In this document: one piece after another, positions 1 through 6,501 of the stretch
Layout: each line of letters opens with the position of its first letter
Position numbering within the stretch: position 1 is the stretch's first letter
Assembly: GCA_937952395.1 (NCBI GenBank)
Contig: CALFYV010000236.1
Location: 1 to 14,055, forward strand
Source: an uncultured Bacteriovoracaceae bacterium
Lineage (GTDB): Bacteria > Bdellovibrionota > Bacteriovoracia > Bacteriovoracales > Bacteriovoracaceae
Length of the DNA stretch: 14,055 nt
Direction: 5' to 3'
Made by a program: the position numbers and the translations under genes
Notes under the pieces: generated by a model
Told to the model about the DNA's origin: nothing
The model's database searches: none
Seen by the model: the letters and a program-made list of their open reading frames with translations, nothing else

Positions 1-24
1 AAAGTAAAGGTCAATTTTTTAACC

Positions 25-47
25 AAAAAATCCCACACGATTGTAGG
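25..47 (-). terminator. Rho-independent terminator of the RND exporter gene
   Basis: Read on the minus strand, the base right after the exporter's TGA stop (48-50) begins a hairpin, CCTACA-ATCG-TGTGGG: a 6-bp stem with one T-G wobble and a 4-nt loop, at 32-47. It is followed by A and then six T at 25-30. A second weaker hairpin (GGTTAA-AAAA-TTGACC) follows at about 8-23. Placement and T-run fit an intrinsic terminator. Not tested by energy calculation. Confidence 0.7.
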
Positions 48-1838
48 TCAGTTTATAGCTTTTCTTAGAATCAAAGCCGGCAAGAAGATCAAATCTGTTA
101 GTAGGGCAATTGTCAGTACGATCGCCGACATGACTCCGAAGTTCACATTAGGAATAAAGTCTCCCATGACAAAAGCGCCAAAACCACAAACGAGAATAAC
201 AGTTGTATAAATTAAGGCTTTGCCCGTCACTTCAAAAGTTTTTTTAAGAGCATTTTCTGATGTTTCTTCTTTTAAGAACTGAAAGTAATTAAGCAAAAAA
301 TGAATGGTATCATCTACGGCGATACCCAAACAGATAGAAGCCACCAGGGCGGTTCCTACGTCAATTGGTTTGCCCCAGAAATACATAATAGCAGAGCCAA
401 TGGCCAGGGGGATAATATTAGGTAGAAGAGATAAAAGTCCTAAATAAACGGAGCGAAATAAGAAAATGAGAAAGATGGTGACTAAGATAAAAGCACTGGC
501 CATCGAATTAAAAAAAGTACTTACGATATAAGTATTCATATTGATAAAGAGAGGGATCTTACCTGAAGTATAGCCGTTTAAACCAAATTCTTTAATTTTT
601 GTTTCGATGACTTGAAGGGCTTCAGCTGCTTCTTTCGTATTTTGCTGACTCCACATCAGTGTCAGCTTTAGTGTGTCATATTGAAAAGTGACTAAATCCT
701 CGATGCCTTTGCCTTGAGGAAGGCTCATGCTGTAGAGGAGTAAGAGTTGAGCAACAGCTTCTTTAGTGTCTGGAATGGTATAAAACCTAGGGTCATCATT
801 ATGAAGGGACTTATTAAGTTGTTTAATCACATCAATTAAGCTGATGACATTATCAACATAGTCGAGCTCTTCCATCCAAAGATGCAGCTTTTCTACTTTA
901 CGTAAAAACTCTGGTTCAGTGATGCCATCAGGTGTTGTTTCGATAACCAACTGAGGCCCTTGATTCCCGCCCAAAGTATCAACAAAAAAATCATTAGCGA
1001 TTTTAACTGGTACCTTATCTCTAAAGTATTTATAAGGGTTAGAGTTGACTTCATTTTTCAAGCCGAAGAAAAGACCGAAGCCAAAAAGTATAACAAAGAA
1101 AGTTATGATTGAATATTGATAATTTTTAATAAAAGAAAACCATTTTTCACTGGAGAAAATAAGAATTTCTTTTTTCTGAGTAAAAAGCAATCGATGTCCC
1201 CACTCTGGCAAGAATAATATAAGAGGTGACATGAAAAATAAGGTGAAAATCCAAGCGTAAACAGTTCCAATGGCTGCAAGTAGGCCAAGGCTTTGCACTG
1301 GAACTAAGCCCGTATTAGTCAGACTGATGAAGCCAATGAAAGTTGTAAGAGAAGTCATAAAGGTGGGCAGAATATTTTTTCTTAAGGAAAATATAAGAGA
1401 ATCTTTATTTTCAAAACCTTGTCTCTTCTTTTGATAAAAACTATTAAGGATATGGACACAGTCAGCAATGCAAATGGCCAGCATAATACCGGGAACAGTA
1501 AAAACTAACTCATTGAAGGTAATATTTAAATAGCCAGCTAAGGCCATAGTCGCAGGAATAGAAGTGGCTACAACAGATAAAGTTAGTAAAACCGAATAAA
1601 GATTTTTAAAACTTAAAAAGAGGATGAAGAAAATAATCAGTATCGTGATAGGCAACATGGTTGTCATGTCTTTATCAGATACTTCTCTAAAGGAGTCATT
1701 GACGATAGCTGGCCCACTGATAAAAAATCTCAAATCAGAATCATTTCGATATTTTTTAACCAATTCTCTGGTGGACTCGGTAATAAGTCTGTAGTCAGCT
1801 TTTTCGGGCTTGAAATAGGGTTTTAAGCGGGCAAACAA
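48..1838 (-). CDS. RND/MMPL exporter, C-terminal fragment (TM2-TM12)
   Basis: This is the part of the exporter after the in-frame TAG. Counted from the TTG codon at 1836-1838 it is 596 residues. TM2-TM6 (about 59-208) form a sterol-sensing-like block, with an acidic TM4 motif (CIADCVH, D126). TM7 is at about 243-260, followed by a periplasmic domain. TM8-TM12 include the matching TM10 motif GIAVDDTIH, where proton-relay aspartates are expected. The TTG is merely the first possible start after the TAG. An AGGG lies about 13 nt upstream of it, too far for a good ribosome site, and the fragment would begin inside a periplasmic domain without TM1. It is therefore unlikely to work alone. The GKTALL residues before the TTG also belong to the protein. 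Family assignment is confident; independent expression is doubtful. Confidence 0.8.
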   Translation of the reverse strand: MFARLKPYFKPEKADYRLITESTRELVKKYRNDSDLRFFISGPAIVNDSFREVSDKDMTTMLPITILIIFFILFLSFKNLYSVLLTLSVVATSIPATMALAGYLNITFNELVFTVPGIMLAICIADCVHILNSFYQKKRQGFENKDSLIFSLRKNILPTFMTSLTTFIGFISLTNTGLVPVQSLGLLAAIGTVYAWIFTLFFMSPLILFLPEWGHRLLFTQKKEILIFSSEKWFSFIKNYQYSIITFFVILFGFGLFFGLKNEVNSNPYKYFRDKVPVKIANDFFVDTLGGNQGPQLVIETTPDGITEPEFLRKVEKLHLWMEELDYVDNVISLIDVIKQLNKSLHNDDPRFYTIPDTKEAVAQLLLLYSMSLPQGKGIEDLVTFQYDTLKLTLMWSQQNTKEAAEALQVIETKIKEFGLNGYTSGKIPLFINMNTYIVSTFFNSMASAFILVTIFLIFLFRSVYLGLLSLLPNIIPLAIGSAIMYFWGKPIDVGTALVASICLGIAVDDTIHFLLNYFQFLKEETSENALKKTFEVTGKALIYTTVILVCGFGAFVMGDFIPNVNFGVMSAIVLTIALLTDLIFLPALILRKAIN

Positions 1839-1853
1839 TAAGGCCGTTTTACC

Positions 1854-2342
1854 CTATTTATCTACCAAGTAGTCTAGAACAACATCATCATTCATCGCCA
1901 TTTTTTCAATTGTTATTATTTCTTCTTGCCCTAATGCTTGAAATTCATTTAAAGAGTCAGGAAAATAAGGCTGTATAATCAATTCATCATTTTTGGAATG
2001 AGAATGACTATTATTGGTTAATGAATCGACTCGTAAAACACCAGGGATTAGCCACAGTTCCTTGGTTAAGAGAAAGAGTGTTTCTAAAGTTTTCTTATTA
2101 AAAATTCCTTTTTCATCGTTGAGGGCAATGATAATACTTTCATCATTACCAAATTTAGCTTCAAACTCTCTGAGCTGAGTGATTAAGGGATCATCAGTTC
2201 GAAACCAAATTTCTGGAGAATGGTCACGTTTGATGAACTGGGCACCGGGTATGCAAATTAAAAAGAGAAAAGCAGAAGCACCCAGACATAAAATGGGTTT
2301 TTTAATAATTAGATTAATGATGAATTCAATTATTTTGTGCAT
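1854..2342 (-). CDS. RND/MMPL exporter, N-terminal fragment (TM1 and half of a periplasmic domain)
   Basis: This 162-residue piece carries the exporter's own ATG. It has a short cytoplasmic/amphipathic start, one membrane helix (about 16-36), and then a segment typical of the first periplasmic domain of RND exporters: WFRTDDPLITQLREFEAKFG, followed by NDESIIIALND. It stops at TAG (1854-1856), partway into the domain. If translated as is, it would be a single-pass membrane stub with an incomplete periplasmic domain. Upstream on the minus strand is a plausible promoter (2363-2391) and only a weak ribosome site. Together with the downstream fragment it forms one interrupted gene. Confidence 0.75.
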   Translation of the reverse strand: MHKIIEFIINLIIKKPILCLGASAFLFLICIPGAQFIKRDHSPEIWFRTDDPLITQLREFEAKFGNDESIIIALNDEKGIFNKKTLETLFLLTKELWLIPGVLRVDSLTNNSHSHSKNDELIIQPYFPDSLNEFQALGQEEIITIEKMAMNDDVVLDYLVDK

Positions 2343-2362
2343 TATTCTCTACTAGAAACCTC

Positions 2363-2391
2363 AGTATAGCCGCTTTGGCTTAGCATTTAAA
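2363..2391 (-). promoter_or_regulatory. Candidate sigma70 promoter of the RND exporter gene
   Basis: On the minus strand TTTAAA (2386-2391) and TATACT (2363-2368) are separated by 17 bp, about 20 bp upstream of the ATG at 2342. The -10 box matches the consensus at 5 of 6 positions and the -35 at 4 of 6. The implied leader is only about 14 nt. Prediction by eye. Confidence 0.45.
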
Positions 2392-2417
2392 CAAGAAGAG
2401 CCATGATGCACCGTGTT

Positions 2418-2445
2418 TTGTGAGAATTGTCTAAGCAGTTAGAAT
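2418..2445 (+). promoter_or_regulatory. Candidate promoter of the MORN-protein/hydrolase unit
   Basis: TTGTGA (2418-2423) and TAGAAT (2440-2445) are 16 bp apart, just upstream of the GGGAG ribosome site (2453-2457) of the gene starting at 2463. The predicted transcript start would fall almost on that ribosome site, leaving a very short leader, so this is tentative. It is back-to-back with the exporter promoter within one 120-bp divergent region. Confidence 0.3.
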
Positions 2446-2462
2446 GAATAAAGGGAGAAAAA

Positions 2463-2888
2463 ATGAATTTATTTAAACTAGCACTAGCTTGTTTTGTTTC
2501 ATTGTCTGTTTATGCTGCGATTGCTCCAGCTGAAAAAAAAGCACTATCCTTAGCTTCTATTTTAGAAAATGCTGATAAGGAATTAGATGATAAAATTCAA
2601 ATGGGTTTTATTGCTCAAAGTGAAATTTATAAAGAAGATGGTATTCGTTATTACAAAGGTAAAGAGCTTACGCAAAAACGAACTTGTATTAAAGGCAATT
2701 GCCAAGAAGGAAATGGTCTTGTGCTTTTAAAAACGAGTATGGGATTAGATGGTTATCAAGGTCAATTCAAATTGGGGAAATATCATGGTAATGGTGATTT
2801 AAAAAAAGGTGATTGTTATTATCGAGGTCTCTTCCGTCAAGGCAAACTTATAAGAGGTACGACAAGTTGTCATAAGGAAATAGAGTAA
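2463..2888 (+). CDS. Secreted MORN-repeat protein
   Basis: This is a 141-residue protein with an N-terminal signal peptide (about residues 1-18, cleavage near SVYA). A charged, probably helical stretch (22-48) follows. The C-terminal half has MORN-type motifs: YQGQFKLGKYHGNG (98-111) fits the YxGxFxxGxxHGxG pattern well, and a weaker second copy, YRGLFRQGKLIRG, is at 120-132. A short GNCQEGNG segment (78-85) resembles the unit that often precedes MORN repeats. Four cysteines (C75, C80, C118, C136) could form disulfides outside the cytoplasm. MORN repeats form beta-hairpin modules used in protein or lipid contact; no enzyme activity is evident. The start is firm: GGGAG lies 5 nt before the ATG. 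The stop is 2 bp before the next gene, so the two are probably co-transcribed. The function is unknown. Confidence 0.85.
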   Translation: MNLFKLALACFVSLSVYAAIAPAEKKALSLASILENADKELDDKIQMGFIAQSEIYKEDGIRYYKGKELTQKRTCIKGNCQEGNGLVLLKTSMGLDGYQGQFKLGKYHGNGDLKKGDCYYRGLFRQGKLIRGTTSCHKEIE

Positions 2889-2890
2889 AT

Positions 2891-3790
2891 ATGATAAAAC
2901 TATTTTTCTTTTTTTTGATTTTGTCTCCTTCACTTTTTTCAAATGAAATAACTTACTCGGAATTCTCTGAACAACAAAAATTTATTATCGTAGATAAATT
3001 AAAAATAGCTTATATCGATTCTGGTCCTCTCTCCGGCCCAGTCATACTATTATTACACGGAATACCCACCTCAAGTTGGAGTTTCAGGAATTTAATTCCA
3101 AGACTCAATCAAGCAGGATTTAGAACAATAGCACCGGATTTAATAGGCTTTGGTAATAGTGAGAGAAATAAGGACGTAAACTTAAGCGTAAATGCTCGGG
3201 CCAAAAGAATGCTAAGATTGATGTTTCAGTTAAATATTCAGTCATGGGTTCAACTGATGCACGATTTTGCAGGTCCAATATCTTGGGAAATGCTTAATAT
3301 AGAACCAGCCAAAATATCTAAATTAATTTTGCTTAATACGATTATCACTCAAGAAAGCTGGGGCCACCAATACACCAAATTTCATCAATTTTTAGTTAGA
3401 TTAGGTTCAGGTAAACTATTTGATAGTTTATTCTATAAAAAAATGTTTCCGGCTATGTTCAATACTCCAATGAATGAAAATACTTACAATGGTTATTTTG
3501 AACCCATGAAAAACGATGGAAGTTATTTTTACCGCAGCCTTTTATCTCAAATTCCAGATATAGAAGAAAAACTACCTTTTTATCAAGAAGTCTTTCAGCG
3601 TGTTGCTCTGCCGACCTTAGTTATTTGGGGCAAAAAAGACGAAACCTTAAAATCAGAAGAGGCAAAAGAGTATTTTCTTAACAAATTGGGTTTAAGTTCG
3701 TCTGACCTGCATTTAATAGAAGAGGGAAACCACCTTATTCAAGATGAAAATGCGGAGTTTGTAGCACAAAAAATATTAGAATTTCTTTAG
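2891..3790 (+). CDS. Exported alpha/beta hydrolase, Asp-nucleophile (dehalogenase/epoxide hydrolase-like)
   Basis: This 299-residue alpha/beta-hydrolase-fold protein follows an N-terminal signal peptide (about 1-17, very Phe-rich). Visible landmarks are the oxyanion-hole motif HGIP (56-59), the APDLIGFGNS motif (81-90), and the nucleophile elbow LMHDFAG with D125. A cap region lies at about 145-230, the acid in WGKKD at D250, and the catalytic His in GNHLIQDE at H281. An Asp nucleophile in an HDxxG context is the pattern of haloalkane dehalogenases and epoxide hydrolases, not Ser esterases. In dehalogenases the residue after Asp is normally Trp, which helps hold the halide; here it is Phe, so dehalogenase activity is uncertain. 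It starts 2 bp after the MORN gene. The fold is secure but the substrate is unknown. Secretion is inferred from the signal peptide. Confidence 0.88.
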   Translation: MIKLFFFFLILSPSLFSNEITYSEFSEQQKFIIVDKLKIAYIDSGPLSGPVILLLHGIPTSSWSFRNLIPRLNQAGFRTIAPDLIGFGNSERNKDVNLSVNARAKRMLRLMFQLNIQSWVQLMHDFAGPISWEMLNIEPAKISKLILLNTIITQESWGHQYTKFHQFLVRLGSGKLFDSLFYKKMFPAMFNTPMNENTYNGYFEPMKNDGSYFYRSLLSQIPDIEEKLPFYQEVFQRVALPTLVIWGKKDETLKSEEAKEYFLNKLGLSSSDLHLIEEGNHLIQDENAEFVAQKILEFL

Positions 3791-3849
3791 TCTTTTCTTT
3801 TTCATTTTTCAGTACTATATGTAGTTTTCTTTTTTATTCAGGAAAATAA

Positions 3850-4803
3850 ATGGCAAACGTAAAACGTGAACTTATCTCATTATTTAAATTGAGCCTTAAA
3901 ACAAGCTTAAATCTTTTTAAAGTCATGGTTCCGGTTATTATTATTGTTCGTATTCTCAGTGAATATAATCTTATTGTTGAAATCTCTAGGCCCCTTGGAC
4001 CTTTAATGGAGCTGGTTGGTTTACCCGCTAAATGTGGACTTATCTGGGGCATGACGATGATGAATAATATCTATGGTGGGATTATTGTCTTTTCTTCGAT
4101 TGATGTGGGAACTTTAACAGTAGCTCAAACATCTGTTTTGGCCATTATGATGTTAATTGCTCACTCACTTCCTGTGGAAATTGCCATAGCTGGAAGATTG
4201 GGGGCGCGTATGCCATTCAATTTTCTTTTCCGTTTTGTAGGGGCTTTGGTATTTGCGTTTATTTTAAACTCTCTCTATTCTCATTTTCATCTTTTTCAAG
4301 ATGTTGCGGTTCCTATTTTGGAGAAGAGTTTGGCCAAGAAAGATTTACAAACTTGGGCACTAGGGGAGATGAGCAAGCTGTTGATGATTTTTATTCTCAT
4401 TTATTCACTGTTTATTTTAATTAGTATTCTCAAAAAAATTAAAGTCATCTCTATTATTAATCACTTGCTGACCCCCCTAATGCGCTTGGTGGGTATTAAT
4501 GAGAGTTCTTCTCTACTGGCCGTGATTGGTCTTATTCTTGGACTGACTTATGGCAGTGGTCTTATTATGGAGGAAGTGGATTCAGGCAGAGTTTCAAAGA
4601 AAGATGCTTTCTTTCTCATTTGCTTCATGGGTTATTGTCATGCACTGGTTGAAGATACATTCCTTGTTCTTTTGATGGGAGCTGAGATTTTTGGAGTTTT
4701 GATCTTTAGAGTCTTGATAGGTTTTTCTCTGCTCTATCTTCTCATGGTTTTTTCTCGTTTATCCAATTCCCGATTACAGAATAAATTTTTGTGGAAGAGT
4801 TAA
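3850..4803 (+). CDS. Nucleoside-recognition (Gate) domain membrane protein
   Basis: This 317-residue multi-pass membrane protein resembles the Gate / nucleoside-recognition family (the group that includes SpmA/SpmB-like proteins and the core of some transporters). It is built from two related halves. PLMELVG (51-57) matches PLMRLVG (209-215). A Gly-rich membrane stretch, GMTMMNNIYGGIIV (67-80), matches GLILGLTYGSGLIM (227-240). AHSLPVE (104-110) matches CHALVED (263-269). The paired His/Glu motifs inside or next to membrane helices are the best candidates for functional residues. The ribosome site AGGA lies 6 nt before the ATG. It lies 59 bp after the hydrolase gene, with a T-rich spacer, so it could be in the same operon or start its own. 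Its stop overlaps the stop of the convergent peptidase gene. A transport role is inferred; the substrate is unknown. Confidence 0.75.
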   Translation: MANVKRELISLFKLSLKTSLNLFKVMVPVIIIVRILSEYNLIVEISRPLGPLMELVGLPAKCGLIWGMTMMNNIYGGIIVFSSIDVGTLTVAQTSVLAIMMLIAHSLPVEIAIAGRLGARMPFNFLFRFVGALVFAFILNSLYSHFHLFQDVAVPILEKSLAKKDLQTWALGEMSKLLMIFILIYSLFILISILKKIKVISIINHLLTPLMRLVGINESSSLLAVIGLILGLTYGSGLIMEEVDSGRVSKKDAFFLICFMGYCHALVEDTFLVLLMGAEIFGVLIFRVLIGFSLLYLLMVFSRLSNSRLQNKFLWKS

Positions 4804-5678
4804 ATTTCCTCATTAAGTAAATAAATACCATCAATGTATTTTAGATAAGTTTCTCTATCTAAAATAGCATAACCTTTTTCTCCGAAGTAATGACCATCGG
4901 AGTTTTTGATCAGAAAATGGCTGATTTGTCCTTTTTTATTTAACTTGTAACCCATAATTAAAAGAGCATGAGTCACCTTATCTTGAGGCTTAACAAAACT
5001 TAAATGAAGTCCATTATAAGCATAAGTCGACATTGTATTGACCAACCATTTAGAGGTTTTGATCGACATATAAATAGGTAGACCATTATCAATTTGTTTT
5101 TGCATTTGTAGAAAATCTTGCTCTGACGTGCCTTTAACGCTAATAAACTGAGGGCTTTGTAAAAAAATACCTTCAGGGTTTACTTTATCTGTGGCCAGGT
5201 ATTTGTTAAAAACCTCTTTTTTGTTACTACTTTTATTTAATTCTTCGATAAAAGTCTTGTAAGTTTTTTTATGAGTAATATCACCACTACCAACAATAGG
5301 AAATTGGTAGTGAGCCTCGGTGATGATTCCATAATCTTCCAAAAGCTCTAGAAATTTTGCTAGGCTGGCCCCGAAAGATTCTTCTTCCACCTCCGTAAAG
5401 GATGCAGTTTTATTTTCAATTTCTTTGGCAAAATAATATTCATAGCTTAAGACTTCATCTTTTTTTAATATTCCCTTTTTGCGCAGGTATCGGGTCATAA
5501 GTTCACTACTGGCATTGGACCAGCAACTAGGAAGAACCCCTTGACTAGTCACAGGACAATCATTTTTCACTTTACTGGTCCATTTCATCAGACTTGGAGT
5601 AGCAAAAAAGCCATTGCAGGCAAAAGTCTTTGGACTTAAGAACATAAAAATGATTGTTAAAAATATGCTTACTCTCAT
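4800..5678 (-). CDS. Exported papain-like (C1-type) cysteine peptidase
   Basis: This 292-residue protein has a signal peptide (about 1-20, ending KTFA before C21). The catalytic layout of papain-family peptidases is recognisable: Gln of the oxyanion hole in PVTSQG (Q46), the nucleophile in PSCWS (C52), the His in THALLIMGY (H237), and Asn in LIKNSDG (N259), followed by FGEKGYAIL, which matches the usual WGExGYf segment. Oddities: the Trp that normally follows the catalytic Asn-Ser is Asp here; there is no recognisable inhibitory propeptide, since only about 25 residues separate the signal peptide from the active-site region; and about 110 residues between the halves are not recognised. No good ribosome site precedes the ATG. 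TFAC is a poor lipobox, so a lipoprotein is unlikely. It probably acts in the periplasm or outside the cell. The family call is strong; activity is likely but not certain. Confidence 0.82.
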   Translation of the reverse strand: MRVSIFLTIIFMFLSPKTFACNGFFATPSLMKWTSKVKNDCPVTSQGVLPSCWSNASSELMTRYLRKKGILKKDEVLSYEYYFAKEIENKTASFTEVEEESFGASLAKFLELLEDYGIITEAHYQFPIVGSGDITHKKTYKTFIEELNKSSNKKEVFNKYLATDKVNPEGIFLQSPQFISVKGTSEQDFLQMQKQIDNGLPIYMSIKTSKWLVNTMSTYAYNGLHLSFVKPQDKVTHALLIMGYKLNKKGQISHFLIKNSDGHYFGEKGYAILDRETYLKYIDGIYLLNEEI

Positions 5679-5739
5679 GCTGAACTACAGATAACACACC
5701 GGGTTAGATGAGTCCAAAATCTCTTAAAATAATGAAATT

Positions 5740-5767
5740 TTTACATAATTTGAGTGATTGATATATG
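5740..5767 (+). promoter_or_regulatory. Candidate promoter of the small secreted protein gene
   Basis: TTTACA (5740-5745) and TATATG (5762-5767) are 16 bp apart. The predicted transcript start near 5774 leaves a leader of about 48 nt before the ATG at 5822. An upstream ATG at 5765 lies inside this -10 box, which argues against it as the translation start. Confidence 0.45.
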
Positions 5768-5821
5768 TCATTGATTACCTGTGAGCTGTGTTTTAAAAAG
5801 AGCTTATCAATGGAGGAATTT

Positions 5822-6331
5822 ATGAAAATAGTTTTATCTTTAATCTTGGTTTTAACAACGGCTTTTGCGGCAGATGATAAGCAGTGTCCACAAATCGCAG
5901 GCGAGTACAGTTTTACTTGTAATCAATTGGAAGTATTAGATACAGGCTCGATGGATTTCAATCAAGTTTTTACCACCACAAAAAATATTATTGTAGAACA
6001 AGAGGGATGTGGGTTGATTTCTCTTTATGGCTTTTGGGAAAAGGGTCAACGCTCTAGCGATTGGTTTGTTTATTTAAACAAGACCAGAGAACCAGAAAGT
6101 TTCTGGGATATTGTGAAAATACGAAATCTAAAAAGCAATAAAAATTCTTTCTCTGCAAAAATTATCCAAAAAACTAGAAGGCATTGGATGATCGGATTTA
6201 AGCGTTTTAAAGCGGTGACATCAATATCAATTACCAAAGAAGGTGATGATGTTTATCTGAGTAGTAAAACGAAATCAAACTTTGCAGGAAACGAAGGCGC
6301 ATCTGATTGTGTGCTTTCAAAAGTACACTAA
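5822..6331 (+). CDS. Small secreted protein of unknown function
   Basis: This gene encodes 169 residues from the ATG at 5822. That start is chosen because a strong GGAGGA ribosome site (5812-5817) precedes it by 4 nt and because the residues from there form a clean signal peptide (MKIVLSLILVLTTAFA, cleavage before ADDK). The longer frame from 5765 adds 19 residues with no ribosome site. The mature part begins CPQIAGEYSFTC, which looks like the first strand of a small beta-barrel (lipocalin-like). It alternates polar and aromatic residues through the rest, as expected for a beta-rich protein. Cysteines near both ends could be disulfide-bonded. I do not recognise the family. It is divergent from the peptidase gene and its 3' end faces the tRNA gene. 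Confidence 0.75.
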   Translation: MKIVLSLILVLTTAFAADDKQCPQIAGEYSFTCNQLEVLDTGSMDFNQVFTTTKNIIVEQEGCGLISLYGFWEKGQRSSDWFVYLNKTREPESFWDIVKIRNLKSNKNSFSAKIIQKTRRHWMIGFKRFKAVTSISITKEGDDVYLSSKTKSNFAGNEGASDCVLSKVH

Positions 6332-6344
6332 ATTTTCTTTGGAA

Positions 6345-6420
6345 TGGTGGTCGGTACAAGGATTGAACTTGTGACCCCCTGCGTGTCGAGCAGGTGCTCT
6401 CCCAGCTGAGCTAACCGACC
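6345..6420 (-). tRNA. tRNA-Val(GAC) with encoded CCA
   Basis: The reverse complement folds as a complete tRNA of 76 nt. The acceptor stem GGTCGGT/ACCGACC is fully paired. The D stem is GCTC/GAGC. The anticodon stem CCTGC/GCAGG carries the loop TCGACAC, so the anticodon is GAC, which reads Val codons GUC and GUU. The T stem ACAAG/CTTGT has the loop TTCAATC. The discriminator base is A and the 3' CCA is genome-encoded (6345-6347). It lies on the opposite strand to the genes on either side and appears to be a single-gene transcription unit with its own promoter. Confidence 0.97.
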
Positions 6421-6431
6421 ACTTGTCTGAA

Positions 6432-6460
6432 TTTATAGCATCTGAAATCTGGCCCGTAAA
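6432..6460 (-). promoter_or_regulatory. Promoter of tRNA-Val
   Basis: On the minus strand TTTACG (6455-6460) and TATAAA (6432-6437) are exactly 17 bp apart. The -10 box ends 11 bp before the tRNA 5' end at 6420, so transcription would start a few bases upstream of the mature tRNA. Position and spacing make this the best-supported promoter in the window. Confidence 0.65.
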
Positions 6461-6470
6461 GCTCGTGTAT

Positions 6471-6484
6471 CAGAAATGTTTCTG
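6471..6484. promoter_or_regulatory. Inverted repeat CAGAAA-TG-TTTCTG upstream of the ABC operon, possible operator
   Basis: CAGAAATGTTTCTG has perfect 6-bp arms around a 2-bp centre. It ends 17 bp before the ATG at 6502 and just before a TATATA box (6493-6498). Its place between the tRNA promoter and the exporter start suits a repressor site. A wider GCCC...GGGC pairing (about 6452-6488) followed by GTTTTT could instead form a hairpin that stops transcription coming from the left. Neither role is shown. Confidence 0.3.
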
Positions 6485-6501
6485 GGCGTTTTTATATAAA
6501 A

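Larger units (their letters stand above)
48..2342 (-). pseudogene. RND/MMPL-family exporter interrupted by an in-frame TAG
   Basis: Read through, this is one 764-codon frame with the architecture of an RND-superfamily exporter of the MMPL / predicted-exporter type (COG1033-like). The order is TM1 (residues about 16-36), a periplasmic domain, TM2-TM7, a second periplasmic domain, then TM8-TM12. Codon 163 is TAG (1854-1856), within the first periplasmic domain. The residues on either side, LVDK and then GKTALLFARLKP, read as one continuous segment: relatives often have a charged residue between such a K and GKTAL. A single change from GAG, AAG or CAG would create the TAG. No frame change is involved. 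The likeliest reading is a recent nonsense mutation or a sequencing error; readthrough is possible but unsupported. ATG start at 2340-2342. The family moves lipids, hydrophobic compounds or drugs using the proton gradient; no substrate can be named here. Confidence 0.75.

Noticed and set aside
1839..1862. Frameshift as the cause of the split exporter gene
   Set aside because: Codon counting shows both pieces lie in the same frame; only the TAG at 1854-1856 separates them.
5615..5678. Lipoprotein signal on the papain-like peptidase (Cys after KTFA)
   Set aside because: TFAC does not fit a lipobox; an ordinary signal peptidase I site is more likely.
5765..5821. Longer start for the small secreted protein (ATG at 5765)
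   Set aside because: It lacks a ribosome site, overlaps a candidate -10 box, and would bury the signal peptide behind 19 polar residues. The ATG at 5822 has GGAGGA and a clean signal peptide.
6345..6362. tRNA-Val 3' end as an integration (att) site of a mobile element
   Set aside because: No integrase and no second copy of the tRNA 3' end are visible in the window, and neighbouring genes show no composition change.
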